A stretch of DNA of 64,000 nucleotides from 13-2-20CM-66-19 sp036273735. GTDB lineage: Bacteria; Pseudomonadota; Gammaproteobacteria; Steroidobacterales; Steroidobacteraceae. The translations under genes were made by a program, and so were the position numbers. The notes beneath the pieces were generated by a model. That model had not been told where the DNA came from, ran no database searches, and was given only the letters and a program-made list of their open reading frames with translations. Below, one piece after another: positions 44,412-53,193 of the stretch. Location of the stretch: the NCBI GenBank assembly GCA_036273735.1, contig DASUHA010000045.1:29963-93962 (forward strand), in the 5' to 3' direction. Every line of letters starts with the position of its first letter. Position 1 is the stretch's first letter.

Positions 44412-44447
44412 ATGACGACGGCAACATACGAGGTGGTTTTGAAGTGA
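44412..44447 (+). CDS. 11-codon leader frame coupled to carA
   Basis: ATG at 44412, 11 codons (MTTATYEVVLK) and TGA at 44445-44447, with the stop overlapping the carA GTG (GTGA). A strong purine-rich site (GGGAGGGGAGCG) lies just upstream of the ATG, whereas the carA GTG itself has only a moderate GAGG. This suggests a leader peptide with translational coupling. No run of a regulatory codon is obvious in it. Alternatively the ATG is the wrong reading of an unused site. Confidence 0.4.
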   Translation: MTTATYEVVLK

Positions 44448-45628
44448 GCGTACCCGCTGTGCTGGCATTGGCGGATGGCACCATCTTCCGCGGCCAGTCG
44501 ATTGGTGCCAAGGGCAACACCACGGGCGAAGTCGTTTTCAACACTGCGTTGACGGGATATCAGGAAATCCTCACCGACCCGTCGTACGCCCGCCAGATCG
44601 TCACGCTGACTTGTCCGCACATCGGCAACACCGGTGGCACGCCCGAGGATCTCGAGTCCGCTCAGATCTACGCCGCCGGCCTGGTCATTCGCGATCTGCC
44701 GCTGCGGGCGAGCAGCTGGCGCGCCAACGAGTCGTTGAGCGAATTCCTGGAGCGCGGCCGCGTCGTAGCCATCGCGGGTATCGATACGCGACGGTTGACG
44801 CGCATTCTGCGTGAGACCGGCGCGCAGTCCGGCTGCATCATGACCGGAGAGCAGGTGGACACTGCCGCCGCCATCAAGGCGGCGGGCAAGTTCCCGGGCC
44901 TGAAGGGCATGGATCTCGCCAAGGTCGTCAGCACCAAGCGCAGCTTCCAGTGGAACGAGGGCAGTGTCTGGCCCGAGGGCTCGCGCCCGCCCATTCGCTC
45001 GCACCAGCGGCTGCATGTCGTGGCTTATGACTTCGGCATCAAACGCAACATCCTGCGCCTGTTGTCGGACTTTGGCTGCCGCATGACCGTCGTGCCCGCT
45101 CAGACGACTGCCGAAGAGGTGGTCGCACTCGCGCCCGACGGCATCTTCCTCTCCAATGGCCCGGGCGATCCGGAGCCCTGCGAGTACGCCATCGGTGCGA
45201 CCCGCAAGCTGCTCGAGAGCGACATCCCCGTGTTCGGTATCTGTCTCGGCCATCAGATCCTGGGACTGGCGTGCGGCGCTCGCACCATGAAGATGAAGTT
45301 CGGTCATCACGGCGCCAACCATCCGGTGCAGGACCTGGATTCCGGGCGAGTATTCATCACCAGTCAGAATCACGGCTTCGCCGTCGATGAGACGACTCTG
45401 CCTGCCAACGTGCGCGCCACGCACCGCTCGCTCTTCGACGGCTCGCTCCAGGGCCTCGCCTTCAAGGACCGGCCGGCATTCGGCTTCCAGGGCCACCCCG
45501 AGGCGAGTCCGGGCCCGCACGATCTGAAGCCGCTCTTCGAGCGCTTCAATCACCTGATGCTGCGCCGGCTTCAAACCCAGCTTCGCCAGGCCGAGGAACA
45601 GGCACGCCGCCAGGCCGGCAGTCGCTGA
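44444..45628 (+). CDS. carA: Carbamoyl-phosphate synthase small (glutaminase) subunit
   Basis: A 394-residue protein from GTG 44444 (VSVPAVLALADGTIFRG), the family start; the open frame further upstream covers repeat R5. N-terminal CPSase domain with VVFNTALTGYQEILTDPSY, then a class I amidotransferase domain with nucleophile Cys in FGICLGHQILGLA and His/Glu in GFQGHPEASPGPHD. CarA releases ammonia from glutamine for CarB in arginine and pyrimidine synthesis. carB follows by 22 bases. Confidence 0.96.
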   Translation: MSVPAVLALADGTIFRGQSIGAKGNTTGEVVFNTALTGYQEILTDPSYARQIVTLTCPHIGNTGGTPEDLESAQIYAAGLVIRDLPLRASSWRANESLSEFLERGRVVAIAGIDTRRLTRILRETGAQSGCIMTGEQVDTAAAIKAAGKFPGLKGMDLAKVVSTKRSFQWNEGSVWPEGSRPPIRSHQRLHVVAYDFGIKRNILRLLSDFGCRMTVVPAQTTAEEVVALAPDGIFLSNGPGDPEPCEYAIGATRKLLESDIPVFGICLGHQILGLACGARTMKMKFGHHGANHPVQDLDSGRVFITSQNHGFAVDETTLPANVRATHRSLFDGSLQGLAFKDRPAFGFQGHPEASPGPHDLKPLFERFNHLMLRRLQTQLRQAEEQARRQAGSR

Positions 45629-45650
45629 GCCGGCTCGAGACAGGACTTCC

Positions 45651-48600
45651 GTGCCCAAGCGAACTGACATAAAGAGCATCCTCATCATCGGCGCAGGCCC
45701 GATCATCATCGGTCAGGCCTGCGAGTTCGACTATTCCGGCGCGCAGGCGTGCAAGGCGCTGAAAGAGGAAGGCTACCGGGTCATCCTGGTCAACTCCAAC
45801 CCCGCCACCATCATGACCGACCCCGGGATGGCGGATGCCATCTACATCGAGCCGGTCAACTGGCGCACGGTGGCGCGCATCATCGAGAAGGAGCGCCCGG
45901 ATGCGCTGCTGCCAACGATGGGCGGACAGACTGCCCTCAACACGGCGCTCGACCTCGTGCGCGAGGGCGTGCTCGAGAAGCACGGCGTCGAGCTCATCGC
46001 CGCCTCGCGGGCCGCGATCGACATGGCCGAGGACCGCGAGCTCTTCCGCAACGCCATGCGCGAGATCGGGCTCGAGACGCCGCGCTCGCAGATCGCGCGC
46101 AGCCTCGATGAGGCGTTGAGCGTTGCCGGCGATATCGGCTATCCGGTGGTGATCCGTCCGTCGTTCACGCTGGGCGGAAGCGGCGGCGGCATCGCCTACA
46201 ACCGGGAGGAGCTCGAGGACATCGTGGCGCGCGGGCTCGATGCGTCGCCGACTTCCGAGGTACTGCTCGAGGAGTCGGTGATCGGCTGGAAGGAGTTCGA
46301 GATGGAGGTAGTGCGCGACCACAAGGACAACTGCATCATCGTCTGCTCCATCGAGAACCTCGATCCGATGGGCGTGCATACAGGCGACTCGATCACGGTG
46401 GCGCCGGCGCTGACCCTGACGGACAAGGAGTATCAGCGCATGCGCGACGCCTCGATCGCGGTGTTGCGCAAGATTGGTGTCGATACCGGTGGCTCGAACG
46501 TGCAGTTCGCGGTCAGTCCGTACGACGGGCGCCTGCTCGTCATCGAGATGAATCCGCGCGTCTCGCGCTCCTCCGCGCTCGCCTCCAAGGCGACGGGCTT
46601 TCCCATCGCCAAGATCGCCGCCAAGCTCGCCGTCGGCTACACGCTCGATGAGCTGAAGAACGACATTACGGGCGGCGCCACGCCGGCCTCGTTCGAGCCG
46701 TCGATCGACTACGTGGTCACCAAGATTCCGCGCTTCACGTTCGAGAAGTTTCCGGCCGCCAACGATCGCCTGACCACGCAGATGAAATCCGTGGGCGAGG
46801 TCATGGCAATTGGCCGCACCTTCCAGGAATCGCTGCAGAAGGCGCTGCGCGGTCTCGAGACCGGCCTCGATGGCCTCGTGCCCATCCTCAAGCTGCCGCT
46901 CGATGAGGACGGCGAGGCGAAGCTCGCCTACGAGCTGCGCGCCCCGGGGGCCAACCGGCTGTTGTACGTTGCCGATGCCTTCCGCGCCGGCTGGGCGTTC
47001 GAGCGGATCGCCGATCTCACCCACATCGATCCCTGGTTCCTCACCGCGATCGAGGATCTGGTCGCGGAGGAGAAGCGGATCGGTATGGAGGGATTCGGTG
47101 CGCTCACCGCGGAGCGGCTGCGCTCGCTCAAGCGCAAGGGCTTCTCCGACAGCCGGCTCGGCAGACTTCTCGATCTGCCCGAGAAGGCCGTGCGCACGAA
47201 GCGCCACGAGCTCGGCGTCAGGCCCGTCTACAAGCGGGTCGACACCTGCGCGGCGGAGTTTGCAACCTCGACCGCCTACCTCTACTCCACCTACGAGGAG
47301 GAATGCGAGGCGCAGCCGACCAACCGCCGCAAGATCATGATCCTCGGCGGCGGCCCCAACCGCATCGGCCAGGGGATCGAGTTCGATTACTGCTGCGTAC
47401 ACGCGGCGTTGAGCCTGCGCGAGGACGGGTTCGAGACCATCATGGTCAACTGCAACCCGGAGACGGTCTCCACCGACTACGACACGTCCGATCGACTCTA
47501 TTTCGAGCCGCTGACGCTCGAGGACGTGCTCGAGGTCCTCGCCAAGGAGAAGCCCGAGGGTGTCATCGTGCAGTTCGGTGGCCAGACGCCGCTCAAGCTC
47601 TCGCGGGCACTGGAGGAAGCCGGCGCCCCCATCATCGGCACCTCACCGGACTCGATCGATGTTGCCGAAGACCGCGAGCGCTTCCAGGCGCTGGTGCGCA
47701 AGCTCGGGCTGAAGCAGCCTGCCAATGCGACGGCACGCACCGAGGATCAGGCCGTGGTGCTCGCGCGCGAAGTCGGTTTTCCGCTGGTCGTGCGTCCCTC
47801 CTATGTGCTCGGCGGCCGCGCCATGGAGATCGTCTTCAACGAGGAGGACCTGCGGGCCTATATGGGCCACGCAGTGCAGGTCTCCAACGACAGCCCGGTG
47901 CTGCTCGATCGCTTTCTCGATGTGGCGATCGAGGTCGATGTCGATGCCGTGTGCGATGGCGATGAGGTGCTGATCGGCGGCATCATGGAGCACGTCGAGC
48001 AGGCCGGGGTGCATTCCGGAGATTCCGGTTGCTGCCTGCCGCCAAACAGCCTGAGCGCGCAGATGCAGGACAGCCTGCGGGACCAGACGCGCAAGCTCGC
48101 CAAGGCGCTTTCCGTCGTGGGCCTGATGAACATCCAGTTTGCCATCCAGAACGGAGTCATATACGTCCTGGAGGTCAATCCGCGCGCCTCGCGGACCGTG
48201 CCGTTCGTATCGAAGGCGACGGGTCTGCCGCTTGCGAAGATCGCAGCGCGGGTGATGACCGGCAGGAAGCTGCGCGACCAGGGCGTGACCGCAGCTCGTG
48301 AGCCGCCCTATTATTCGGTGAAGGAGGCGGTGTTCCCGTTCGTGAAGTTCCCCGAGTCCGACCCGATCCTCGGCCCGGAGATGAAGTCTACGGGCGAGGT
48401 GATGGGCACCGGCCGCACCTTCGGTGAGGCTTACGCGAAGGCGCAGACGGCATCCGGCGTGACGCTGCCGCTGAAGGGCGTTTGCTTCATCAGTGTCCGG
48501 GACCGGGACAAACCGGGCGCCGTGGAGCTCGCGCGCCGGTTGATCGCGCGGGGATTCGAGGTGGTGGCCACTGAAGGCACGACGCGCGCGCTGTCGGAGG

Positions 48601-48878
48601 CTGGCATCGCCTGCCGCAAGGTGAACAAGGTACGCGAAGGCCGGCCGCACATCGTGGACATGATCAAGAACGACGAGATTGACCTGATCGTCAACACAAC
48701 CGAGGGCAAGCTCGCGATACGCGAGTCGAACTCGATCCGCCGCGAGGCGGTGCATCACCGCGTCACCTACTACACGACGCTGGCGGCGGGGCTCGCCACG
48801 TGCGAGGCGATGGACCATCTCGATGAGGTCGAAGTAAACCGCCTGCAGGATCTGCACAACGAGGCGTTAAGTGCTTAA
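45651..48878 (+). CDS. carB: Carbamoyl-phosphate synthase large subunit
   Basis: A 1075-residue protein starting with GTG. Two homologous ATP-grasp halves: the first begins SILIIGAGPIIIGQACEFDYSG, the second KIMILGGGPNRIGQGIEFDY, each with a glycine-rich loop (GGSGGGIAYN; VLGGRAMEIV), plus the C-terminal MGS-like allosteric domain (VCFISVRDRDKPGAVELAR). It makes carbamoyl phosphate from bicarbonate, ammonia and two ATP. A short hairpin with GCGAAGACG arms lies after the stop (about 48880-48907), before greA. Confidence 0.97.
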   Translation: MPKRTDIKSILIIGAGPIIIGQACEFDYSGAQACKALKEEGYRVILVNSNPATIMTDPGMADAIYIEPVNWRTVARIIEKERPDALLPTMGGQTALNTALDLVREGVLEKHGVELIAASRAAIDMAEDRELFRNAMREIGLETPRSQIARSLDEALSVAGDIGYPVVIRPSFTLGGSGGGIAYNREELEDIVARGLDASPTSEVLLEESVIGWKEFEMEVVRDHKDNCIIVCSIENLDPMGVHTGDSITVAPALTLTDKEYQRMRDASIAVLRKIGVDTGGSNVQFAVSPYDGRLLVIEMNPRVSRSSALASKATGFPIAKIAAKLAVGYTLDELKNDITGGATPASFEPSIDYVVTKIPRFTFEKFPAANDRLTTQMKSVGEVMAIGRTFQESLQKALRGLETGLDGLVPILKLPLDEDGEAKLAYELRAPGANRLLYVADAFRAGWAFERIADLTHIDPWFLTAIEDLVAEEKRIGMEGFGALTAERLRSLKRKGFSDSRLGRLLDLPEKAVRTKRHELGVRPVYKRVDTCAAEFATSTAYLYSTYEEECEAQPTNRRKIMILGGGPNRIGQGIEFDYCCVHAALSLREDGFETIMVNCNPETVSTDYDTSDRLYFEPLTLEDVLEVLAKEKPEGVIVQFGGQTPLKLSRALEEAGAPIIGTSPDSIDVAEDRERFQALVRKLGLKQPANATARTEDQAVVLAREVGFPLVVRPSYVLGGRAMEIVFNEEDLRAYMGHAVQVSNDSPVLLDRFLDVAIEVDVDAVCDGDEVLIGGIMEHVEQAGVHSGDSGCCLPPNSLSAQMQDSLRDQTRKLAKALSVVGLMNIQFAIQNGVIYVLEVNPRASRTVPFVSKATGLPLAKIAARVMTGRKLRDQGVTAAREPPYYSVKEAVFPFVKFPESDPILGPEMKSTGEVMGTGRTFGEAYAKAQTASGVTLPLKGVCFISVRDRDKPGAVELARRLIARGFEVVATEGTTRALSEAGIACRKVNKVREGRPHIVDMIKNDEIDLIVNTTEGKLAIRESNSIRREAVHHRVTYYTTLAAGLATCEAMDHLDEVEVNRLQDLHNEALSA

Positions 48879-48953
48879 CGTCTTCTTCGCGGTAAGTGCG
48901 AAGACGCCCAGAATTAGGCAGGGAATGAGCTCGTTCTTGCGAACGGAGATTGG

Positions 48954-49430
48954 ATGAAACGCACTCCCATGACTTTGCGTGGCGCCGAGGCGCTGCGCAT
49001 TGAGCTCAAAAAGCTGAAGACCGAGGCGCGCCCGGCCGTCATCAAAGCGATCGCTGAGGCCCGCGGCCACGGTGACCTCTCCGAGAATGCGGAGTATCAC
49101 GCCGCACGCGAGCAGCAGGGCTTCATCGAAGGCCGCATCGCCGAGATCGAACAGAAGCTCGGCAACGCCGAGATCATCGATCCGAGCAGGCTCCCGAAGA
49201 CCGGCAAGGTCGTGTTCGGTGCGATCGTCGAGCTCGAGGACCAGGACGGCGGCAACCGGGTGGTCTATCAGGTGGCCGGTGAGGACGAGGCCGACATCCG
49301 GGCCGGCAGGATCTCGATCAGCTCGCCCATCGCGCGCGCCCTGGTCGGCAAATCCGAGGGCGACGTGGTCGATGTCGCCGCACCGGGCGGCATCCGCTCC
49401 TACGAGATCGTGACGGTCCGCTTCGAGTGA
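48954..49430 (+). CDS. greA: Transcript cleavage factor GreA
   Basis: A 158-residue protein: N-terminal coiled coil with the acidic tip GHGDLSENAEYHAAREQQ, and C-terminal FKBP-like domain (VVFGAIVELEDQDGG, SPIARALVGKSEGDVVDVAAPGG). It lets stalled RNA polymerase cleave and restart backtracked transcripts. carB-greA order is common in gammaproteobacteria. It converges on yhbY; the 22 bases between contain part of a 17-base direct duplication (TCAGGAATCACGATT). Confidence 0.95.
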   Translation: MKRTPMTLRGAEALRIELKKLKTEARPAVIKAIAEARGHGDLSENAEYHAAREQQGFIEGRIAEIEQKLGNAEIIDPSRLPKTGKVVFGAIVELEDQDGGNRVVYQVAGEDEADIRAGRISISSPIARALVGKSEGDVVDVAAPGGIRSYEIVTVRFE

Positions 49431-49452
49431 GCCAATCAGTCAGGAATCACGA

Positions 49453-49770
49453 TTAATCAGGAATCACGATTCGCGGTAAATCCGGGCGCGGGCGGTAGAG
49501 AACGGCCACGTTGCCGATCCGGTGCACGAGTGAGCTGCCGGTGCGCCGGGCCAGCTCTGCGAAGAGCGAATCGCGCGCTTCCCGATCGCCGCCCGGGGCC
49601 TTGATCTTGATGAGCTCATGGTCCGTGAGCGCCCGGTCGGTCTCGCGGGCGACCGCTTCCGTCAGGCCGGCCGACCCGAGCCGGACGACCGGCTGCAGCT
49701 CGTGGGCCAAGCCGCGCAGATGGCGGCGCTGACGATCGGAAAGCGGGGATGGAGAGGGCGTGCCTGGCAT
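49453..49770 (-). CDS. yhbY: YhbY-like CRM-domain RNA-binding protein
   Basis: A 105-residue protein from ATG 49770 with the CRM fold pattern LSDRQRRHLRGLAHELQPVV, RLGSAGLTEAVARETDRAL, HELIKIKAPGGDRE and GNVAVLYRPRP. YhbY associates with pre-50S ribosomes. In relatives it is divergent from rlmE (ftsJ); here the divergent position holds only an rlmE relic. The open frame continues upstream to 50172 only as antisense of that region. Confidence 0.92.
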   Translation of the reverse strand: MPGTPSPSPLSDRQRRHLRGLAHELQPVVRLGSAGLTEAVARETDRALTDHELIKIKAPGGDREARDSLFAELARRTGSSLVHRIGNVAVLYRPRPDLPRIVIPD

Positions 49771-49793
49771 CCCGGGGATTCTACAGGCAGGCA

Positions 49794-50077
49794 ATGGCCA
49801 AACGTTCCATGAGCCGGCGCCCCGGGGCCGATCTGGCTCAATCCTGGCGGGGCGCCTGGGTCTCCAGCCCAATCTGGCGGAGCTGGCGCTCGAGATCTTG
49901 GCCAGGGCCTTGAACGGCGGCGAAGATGCCCTGATCAAGGTCTTCGAAGGAACTGCTTTCGGGAGCTCGTTCGGGACGTGCGGCCGATTCGCCAAGGTGA
50001 AGCTGGTCAAATCCGCTGCTTTGCGGGCTTGCAGTACTGAAATGTATCTGCTGGCCAAGGATTTTAGCTTGGTGTAG
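49794..50077 (+). pseudogene. rlmE: Relic of rlmE (23S rRNA U2552 methyltransferase)
   Basis: The expected gene between yhbY and ftsH is RlmE (about 205-220 residues). Here ATG 49794 opens with MAKRSMSRR, like an RlmE N-terminus, but stops at 49911-49913. In another frame the sequence NLAELALEILARALNGGE, DALIKVFEG, FAKVKLVKSAALRACSTEMYLLAKDF up to the TAG at 50077 matches the RlmE C-terminus, including the Lys (LIKVFEG) and Glu (STEMYL) equivalents of the catalytic tetrad. The S-adenosylmethionine-binding middle of about 120 codons is missing and the two parts are out of frame, so this is an internally deleted relic. Confidence 0.7.
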
Positions 50078-50143
50078 CGTGCTGGAGGCTGGACCGAGTT
50101 CAGGAGTGCACACACTGCCGGGTGCCGGTAGGCGAGGCCGCAT

Positions 50144-52075
50144 TTGAAGATGAATGATTTGACTAAAAACATCCTCCTATGGGTGGTGATCGTCCTCGTG
50201 CTGCTGGCGGTGTTCAGCCGCTATATGCCGACCGTCGGCCAGCCGGAGGAGATCAAGTATTCCACCTTCCTGCAGGATGTGAAGGCGCACCAGGTCGACA
50301 GTGTCGTTTTCCAGGGTGACATGCTCTACGGCGTGATGAAGGATCACACGCAATTCAAGACCAACAACCCCGAGACTGACTACACCGCGCTCATCGGTAC
50401 GCTGGAGAAGAACGACGTCGGCATCGAGGGCCGTCCGCCGAAGCAGCCGAATTTCCTCGCACAGCTCCTGCTGCAGCTTGCGCCGGCGCTGCTGCTGATC
50501 CTCGTCTTCGTGTACATGTTGCGTCAGATGCAGGGCGCCTCGGGCGGCCGCGGCGCGATGTCCTTCGGCAAGAGCCGAGCGCGGCTCCTCGGTGAAGATC
50601 AGGTGAACGTCACCTTTGCCGACGTTGCCGGCGTGGATGAGGCCAAACAGGAAGTCTCCGAGATCGTCGACTTCCTCAAGGACCCCGGCAAGTTCCAGAA
50701 GCTCGGCGGCAAGATCCCGAAGGGCGTGCTCATGGTGGGCTCGCCCGGCACGGGCAAGACGCTGCTCGCGCGCGCCATCGCCGGCGAGGCCAAGGTTCCC
50801 TTCTTCACCATCTCCGGTTCCGACTTCGTCGAGATGTTCGTCGGTGTGGGCGCTTCGCGCGTGCGCGATATGTTCGAGCAGGCGAAAAAGCACGCCCCTT
50901 GCATCATCTTCATCGATGAGATCGACGCCGTAGGCCGCCATCGTGGCGCGGGCCTCGGCGGCGGACACGACGAGCGGGAGCAGACGTTGAACCAACTCCT
51001 CGTGGAGATGGACGGGTTCGAGGGCAACGAAGGCATCATCGTCATCGCGGCGACCAACCGTCCGGACGTTCTGGATCCCGCGCTGCTGCGCCCGGGCCGC
51101 TTCGACCGTCAGGTCGTCGTGCCGCTGCCGGACGTGCGCGGACGGGAGCAGATCCTGCGTGTGCACATGCGGCGCGTGCCGCTTGCGGACGATGTCAAAC
51201 CGGCGCTGATCGCGCGCGGTACGCCGGGCTTCTCCGGTGCCGACCTCGCCAACCTGGTCAACGAGGCGGCCCTGTTCGCTGCCCGTGCCAACAGGCGCAT
51301 CGTCGGCATGGAAGAGTTCGAGCGGGCCAAGGACAAGATCATGATGGGCGCGGAGCGGCGCTCGATGGTCATGACCGAGGACGAGAAGCGCATGACGGCC
51401 TACCACGAGTCCGGCCATGCGATCGTCGGCATGACGGTGCCGGAGCACGATCCGGTCTACAAGGTGACCATCATTCCGCGCGGCCGCGCCCTCGGGGTGA
51501 CGCAGTTCCTGCCGGAGCAGGATCGCTACAGCATGTCGAAGCGGCGGCTGGAGAGCGCGATCGCGACGCTCTTCGGCGGCCGCATCGCCGAGGAGCTGAT
51601 CTTCGGGCCGGAGTCGGTGACGACCGGCGCCTCGAACGACATCGAGCGGGCGACGGAGCTCGCGCGCAACATGGTCACGAAATGGGGTCTGTCGGACAAG
51701 CTCGGGCCGCTCACGTACTCTGAGGAAACCGGTGAGGTCTTCCTCGGACGCAGCGTGACGCAGCACAAGCAGGTGTCGGATGTCACAGCGCACGCCATCG
51801 ATGAAGAGGTGCGGCGTGTCATCGAGGGTAACTATCAGCGGGCGCGTCAGATTCTGACGAGCGCGTTGGAGAAGCTCCACATCATGGCGGATGCGCTCAT
51901 GAAGTATGAGACCATCGATGAGGAGCAGCTGAAGGACATCATGGCGGGAAGGCCGCCGAAGCCGCCGGCGGGCTGGGACGATACGTTGTCCAACCGGCCG
52001 CCGACGGCACCTGCGGTGGGGTCTGCAACGCCGGCTCCGGGTAGTGCGATCGGGCCGCCTGCGGGACAACATTGA
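50144..52075 (+). CDS. ftsH: ATP-dependent zinc metalloprotease FtsH
   Basis: A 643-residue membrane protease: two N-terminal membrane segments (ILLWVVIVLVLLAVFSRYM and LLQLAPALLLILVFVYML) around a periplasmic domain, AAA+ domain with Walker A GSPGTGKTLL, Walker B IIFIDEIDAVG and second-region-of-homology DPALLRPGRFDRQ, and the zinc site HESGH in the M41 domain. It degrades LpxC, sigma-32 and unassembled membrane proteins. Start could be 50144 or the ATG two codons later. The rlmE relic lies just upstream. Confidence 0.97.
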   Translation: MKMNDLTKNILLWVVIVLVLLAVFSRYMPTVGQPEEIKYSTFLQDVKAHQVDSVVFQGDMLYGVMKDHTQFKTNNPETDYTALIGTLEKNDVGIEGRPPKQPNFLAQLLLQLAPALLLILVFVYMLRQMQGASGGRGAMSFGKSRARLLGEDQVNVTFADVAGVDEAKQEVSEIVDFLKDPGKFQKLGGKIPKGVLMVGSPGTGKTLLARAIAGEAKVPFFTISGSDFVEMFVGVGASRVRDMFEQAKKHAPCIIFIDEIDAVGRHRGAGLGGGHDEREQTLNQLLVEMDGFEGNEGIIVIAATNRPDVLDPALLRPGRFDRQVVVPLPDVRGREQILRVHMRRVPLADDVKPALIARGTPGFSGADLANLVNEAALFAARANRRIVGMEEFERAKDKIMMGAERRSMVMTEDEKRMTAYHESGHAIVGMTVPEHDPVYKVTIIPRGRALGVTQFLPEQDRYSMSKRRLESAIATLFGGRIAEELIFGPESVTTGASNDIERATELARNMVTKWGLSDKLGPLTYSEETGEVFLGRSVTQHKQVSDVTAHAIDEEVRRVIEGNYQRARQILTSALEKLHIMADALMKYETIDEEQLKDIMAGRPPKPPAGWDDTLSNRPPTAPAVGSATPAPGSAIGPPAGQH

Positions 52076-52179
52076 TGCTCGGAGCTTAGGAGGGGGATTC
52101 ATTCCGGTGTCCGCGAGGGCACGGCCGTGAAATCCTCTTGCCGGGGACGCCGTAAATACGGTCTTGCGGGGTGTGTCTG

Positions 52180-52290
52180 TCTATTGGCCCGAAGTCGCCT
52201 GCGGCGCTTCGGCCGGCCAGCCGTGTGACTGGATATAACCCCGCGGCCCAGGGAGCGGCCCTGGGCCGCTCACTCACTTGCTTTCGCACG
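52180..52290 (-). repeat. Dispersed two-hairpin element, copy R6
   Basis: Read on the minus strand: head CGTGCGAAAGCAAGTGAGTG (from 52290), hairpin I (GCGGCCCAGGG CCGCT CCCTGGGCCGC), linker GGGGTTATATCC, box GGCTGGCCGG, hairpin II (CCGAAGCGCC GCAGGCG ACTTCGG) and tail CCAATAGAC. It sits in the 248-base gap between ftsH and folP; the rest of that gap shows no gene. Confidence 0.8.
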
Positions 52291-52323
52291 ACGCGAGCTC
52301 CTGATTCAACAGCGAGACTGAGC

Positions 52324-53181
52324 TTGGCGACGTCGCAATCAGTACTTCACTGCAGGGGACGGGTGCTCGGGCTCGACCGGCCTGTCGTCATGGGGGTGCT
52401 GAACGTTACGCCTGACTCGTTTTCGGACGGGGGGAAGTTCGTGCGCCTGGACGATGCGGTTGCGCGCGGGCTGCAGATGGCCGAGGAGGGGGCCGCCATC
52501 ATCGATGTGGGCGGCGAGTCCACGCGGCCGGGGGCACAGCCCGTCAGCCTCGATGAGGAGTTGCGGCGGGTCATTCCTGTGATTGCGCGGCTGCGCGATC
52601 GCACGCCGGCCATTCTCTCGGTGGACACCAGCAAGCCTGAAGTCATGCACGCCGCCGCCGCCGCCGGCGCTGGCATGATCAACGATGTGCGGGCGCTACG
52701 GGCGGCGGGTGCGCTCGAGGCGGCGGTCATGTCCGGCTGTGCGGTTTGCCTCATGCACATGCTCGGCGAGCCGCGCTCAATGCAGGACGCGCCCGCGTAC
52801 GCCGATGTGGTGGCGGAAGTCCGGGAGTTCCTGGGGGCGAGGGTCGAGGCCTGCCTCGCCGCGGGGATGCCTGCCGAGCGCATCGCCCTCGATCCCGGCT
52901 TCGGTTTCGGCAAGACTGTGGCGCACAATCTGCAGCTGCTCCGCCACCTCGGCGAGCTGGCGGTGCACGGCCTTCCCATCCTGTCCGGTCTGTCGCGCAA
53001 GTCGATGGTGGGGGCGCTGACCGGTCGGCCGGCCGACGAGAGGGCTCATGGCAGCCTCGCGCTTGCGGTGATTGCAGCCTTGAATGGCGCGCGTATCCTT
53101 CGAGTCCACGACGTGGCCGCGACGGTCGATGCACTGAGCGTGGTGGCTGCGGTCGCGAATGTGCCTGGTCGGCGAACGTGA
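52324..53181 (+). CDS. folP: Dihydropteroate synthase
   Basis: About 285 residues from TTG 52324 (LATSQSVLHCRGRVLGL); the only internal ATG lies inside the essential motif MGVLNVTPDSFSDGG, and frames further upstream cross repeat R6. Other motifs: GGESTRPGAQPV, ILSVDTSKPEVM, GMINDVRAL, DPGFGFGKTVAHN and SRKSMVG. It joins p-aminobenzoate to the pterin diphosphate and is the sulfonamide target. glmM starts 12 bases downstream, the conserved ftsH-folP-glmM order. Confidence 0.93.
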   Translation: MATSQSVLHCRGRVLGLDRPVVMGVLNVTPDSFSDGGKFVRLDDAVARGLQMAEEGAAIIDVGGESTRPGAQPVSLDEELRRVIPVIARLRDRTPAILSVDTSKPEVMHAAAAAGAGMINDVRALRAAGALEAAVMSGCAVCLMHMLGEPRSMQDAPAYADVVAEVREFLGARVEACLAAGMPAERIALDPGFGFGKTVAHNLQLLRHLGELAVHGLPILSGLSRKSMVGALTGRPADERAHGSLALAVIAALNGARILRVHDVAATVDALSVVAAVANVPGRRT

Positions 53182-53193
53182 GAGGTTGATTCT

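Noticed and set aside
45546..47402. A 618-codon open frame on the minus strand over carA/carB
   Set aside because: Antisense shadow of carB; no domain and no ribosome-binding site.
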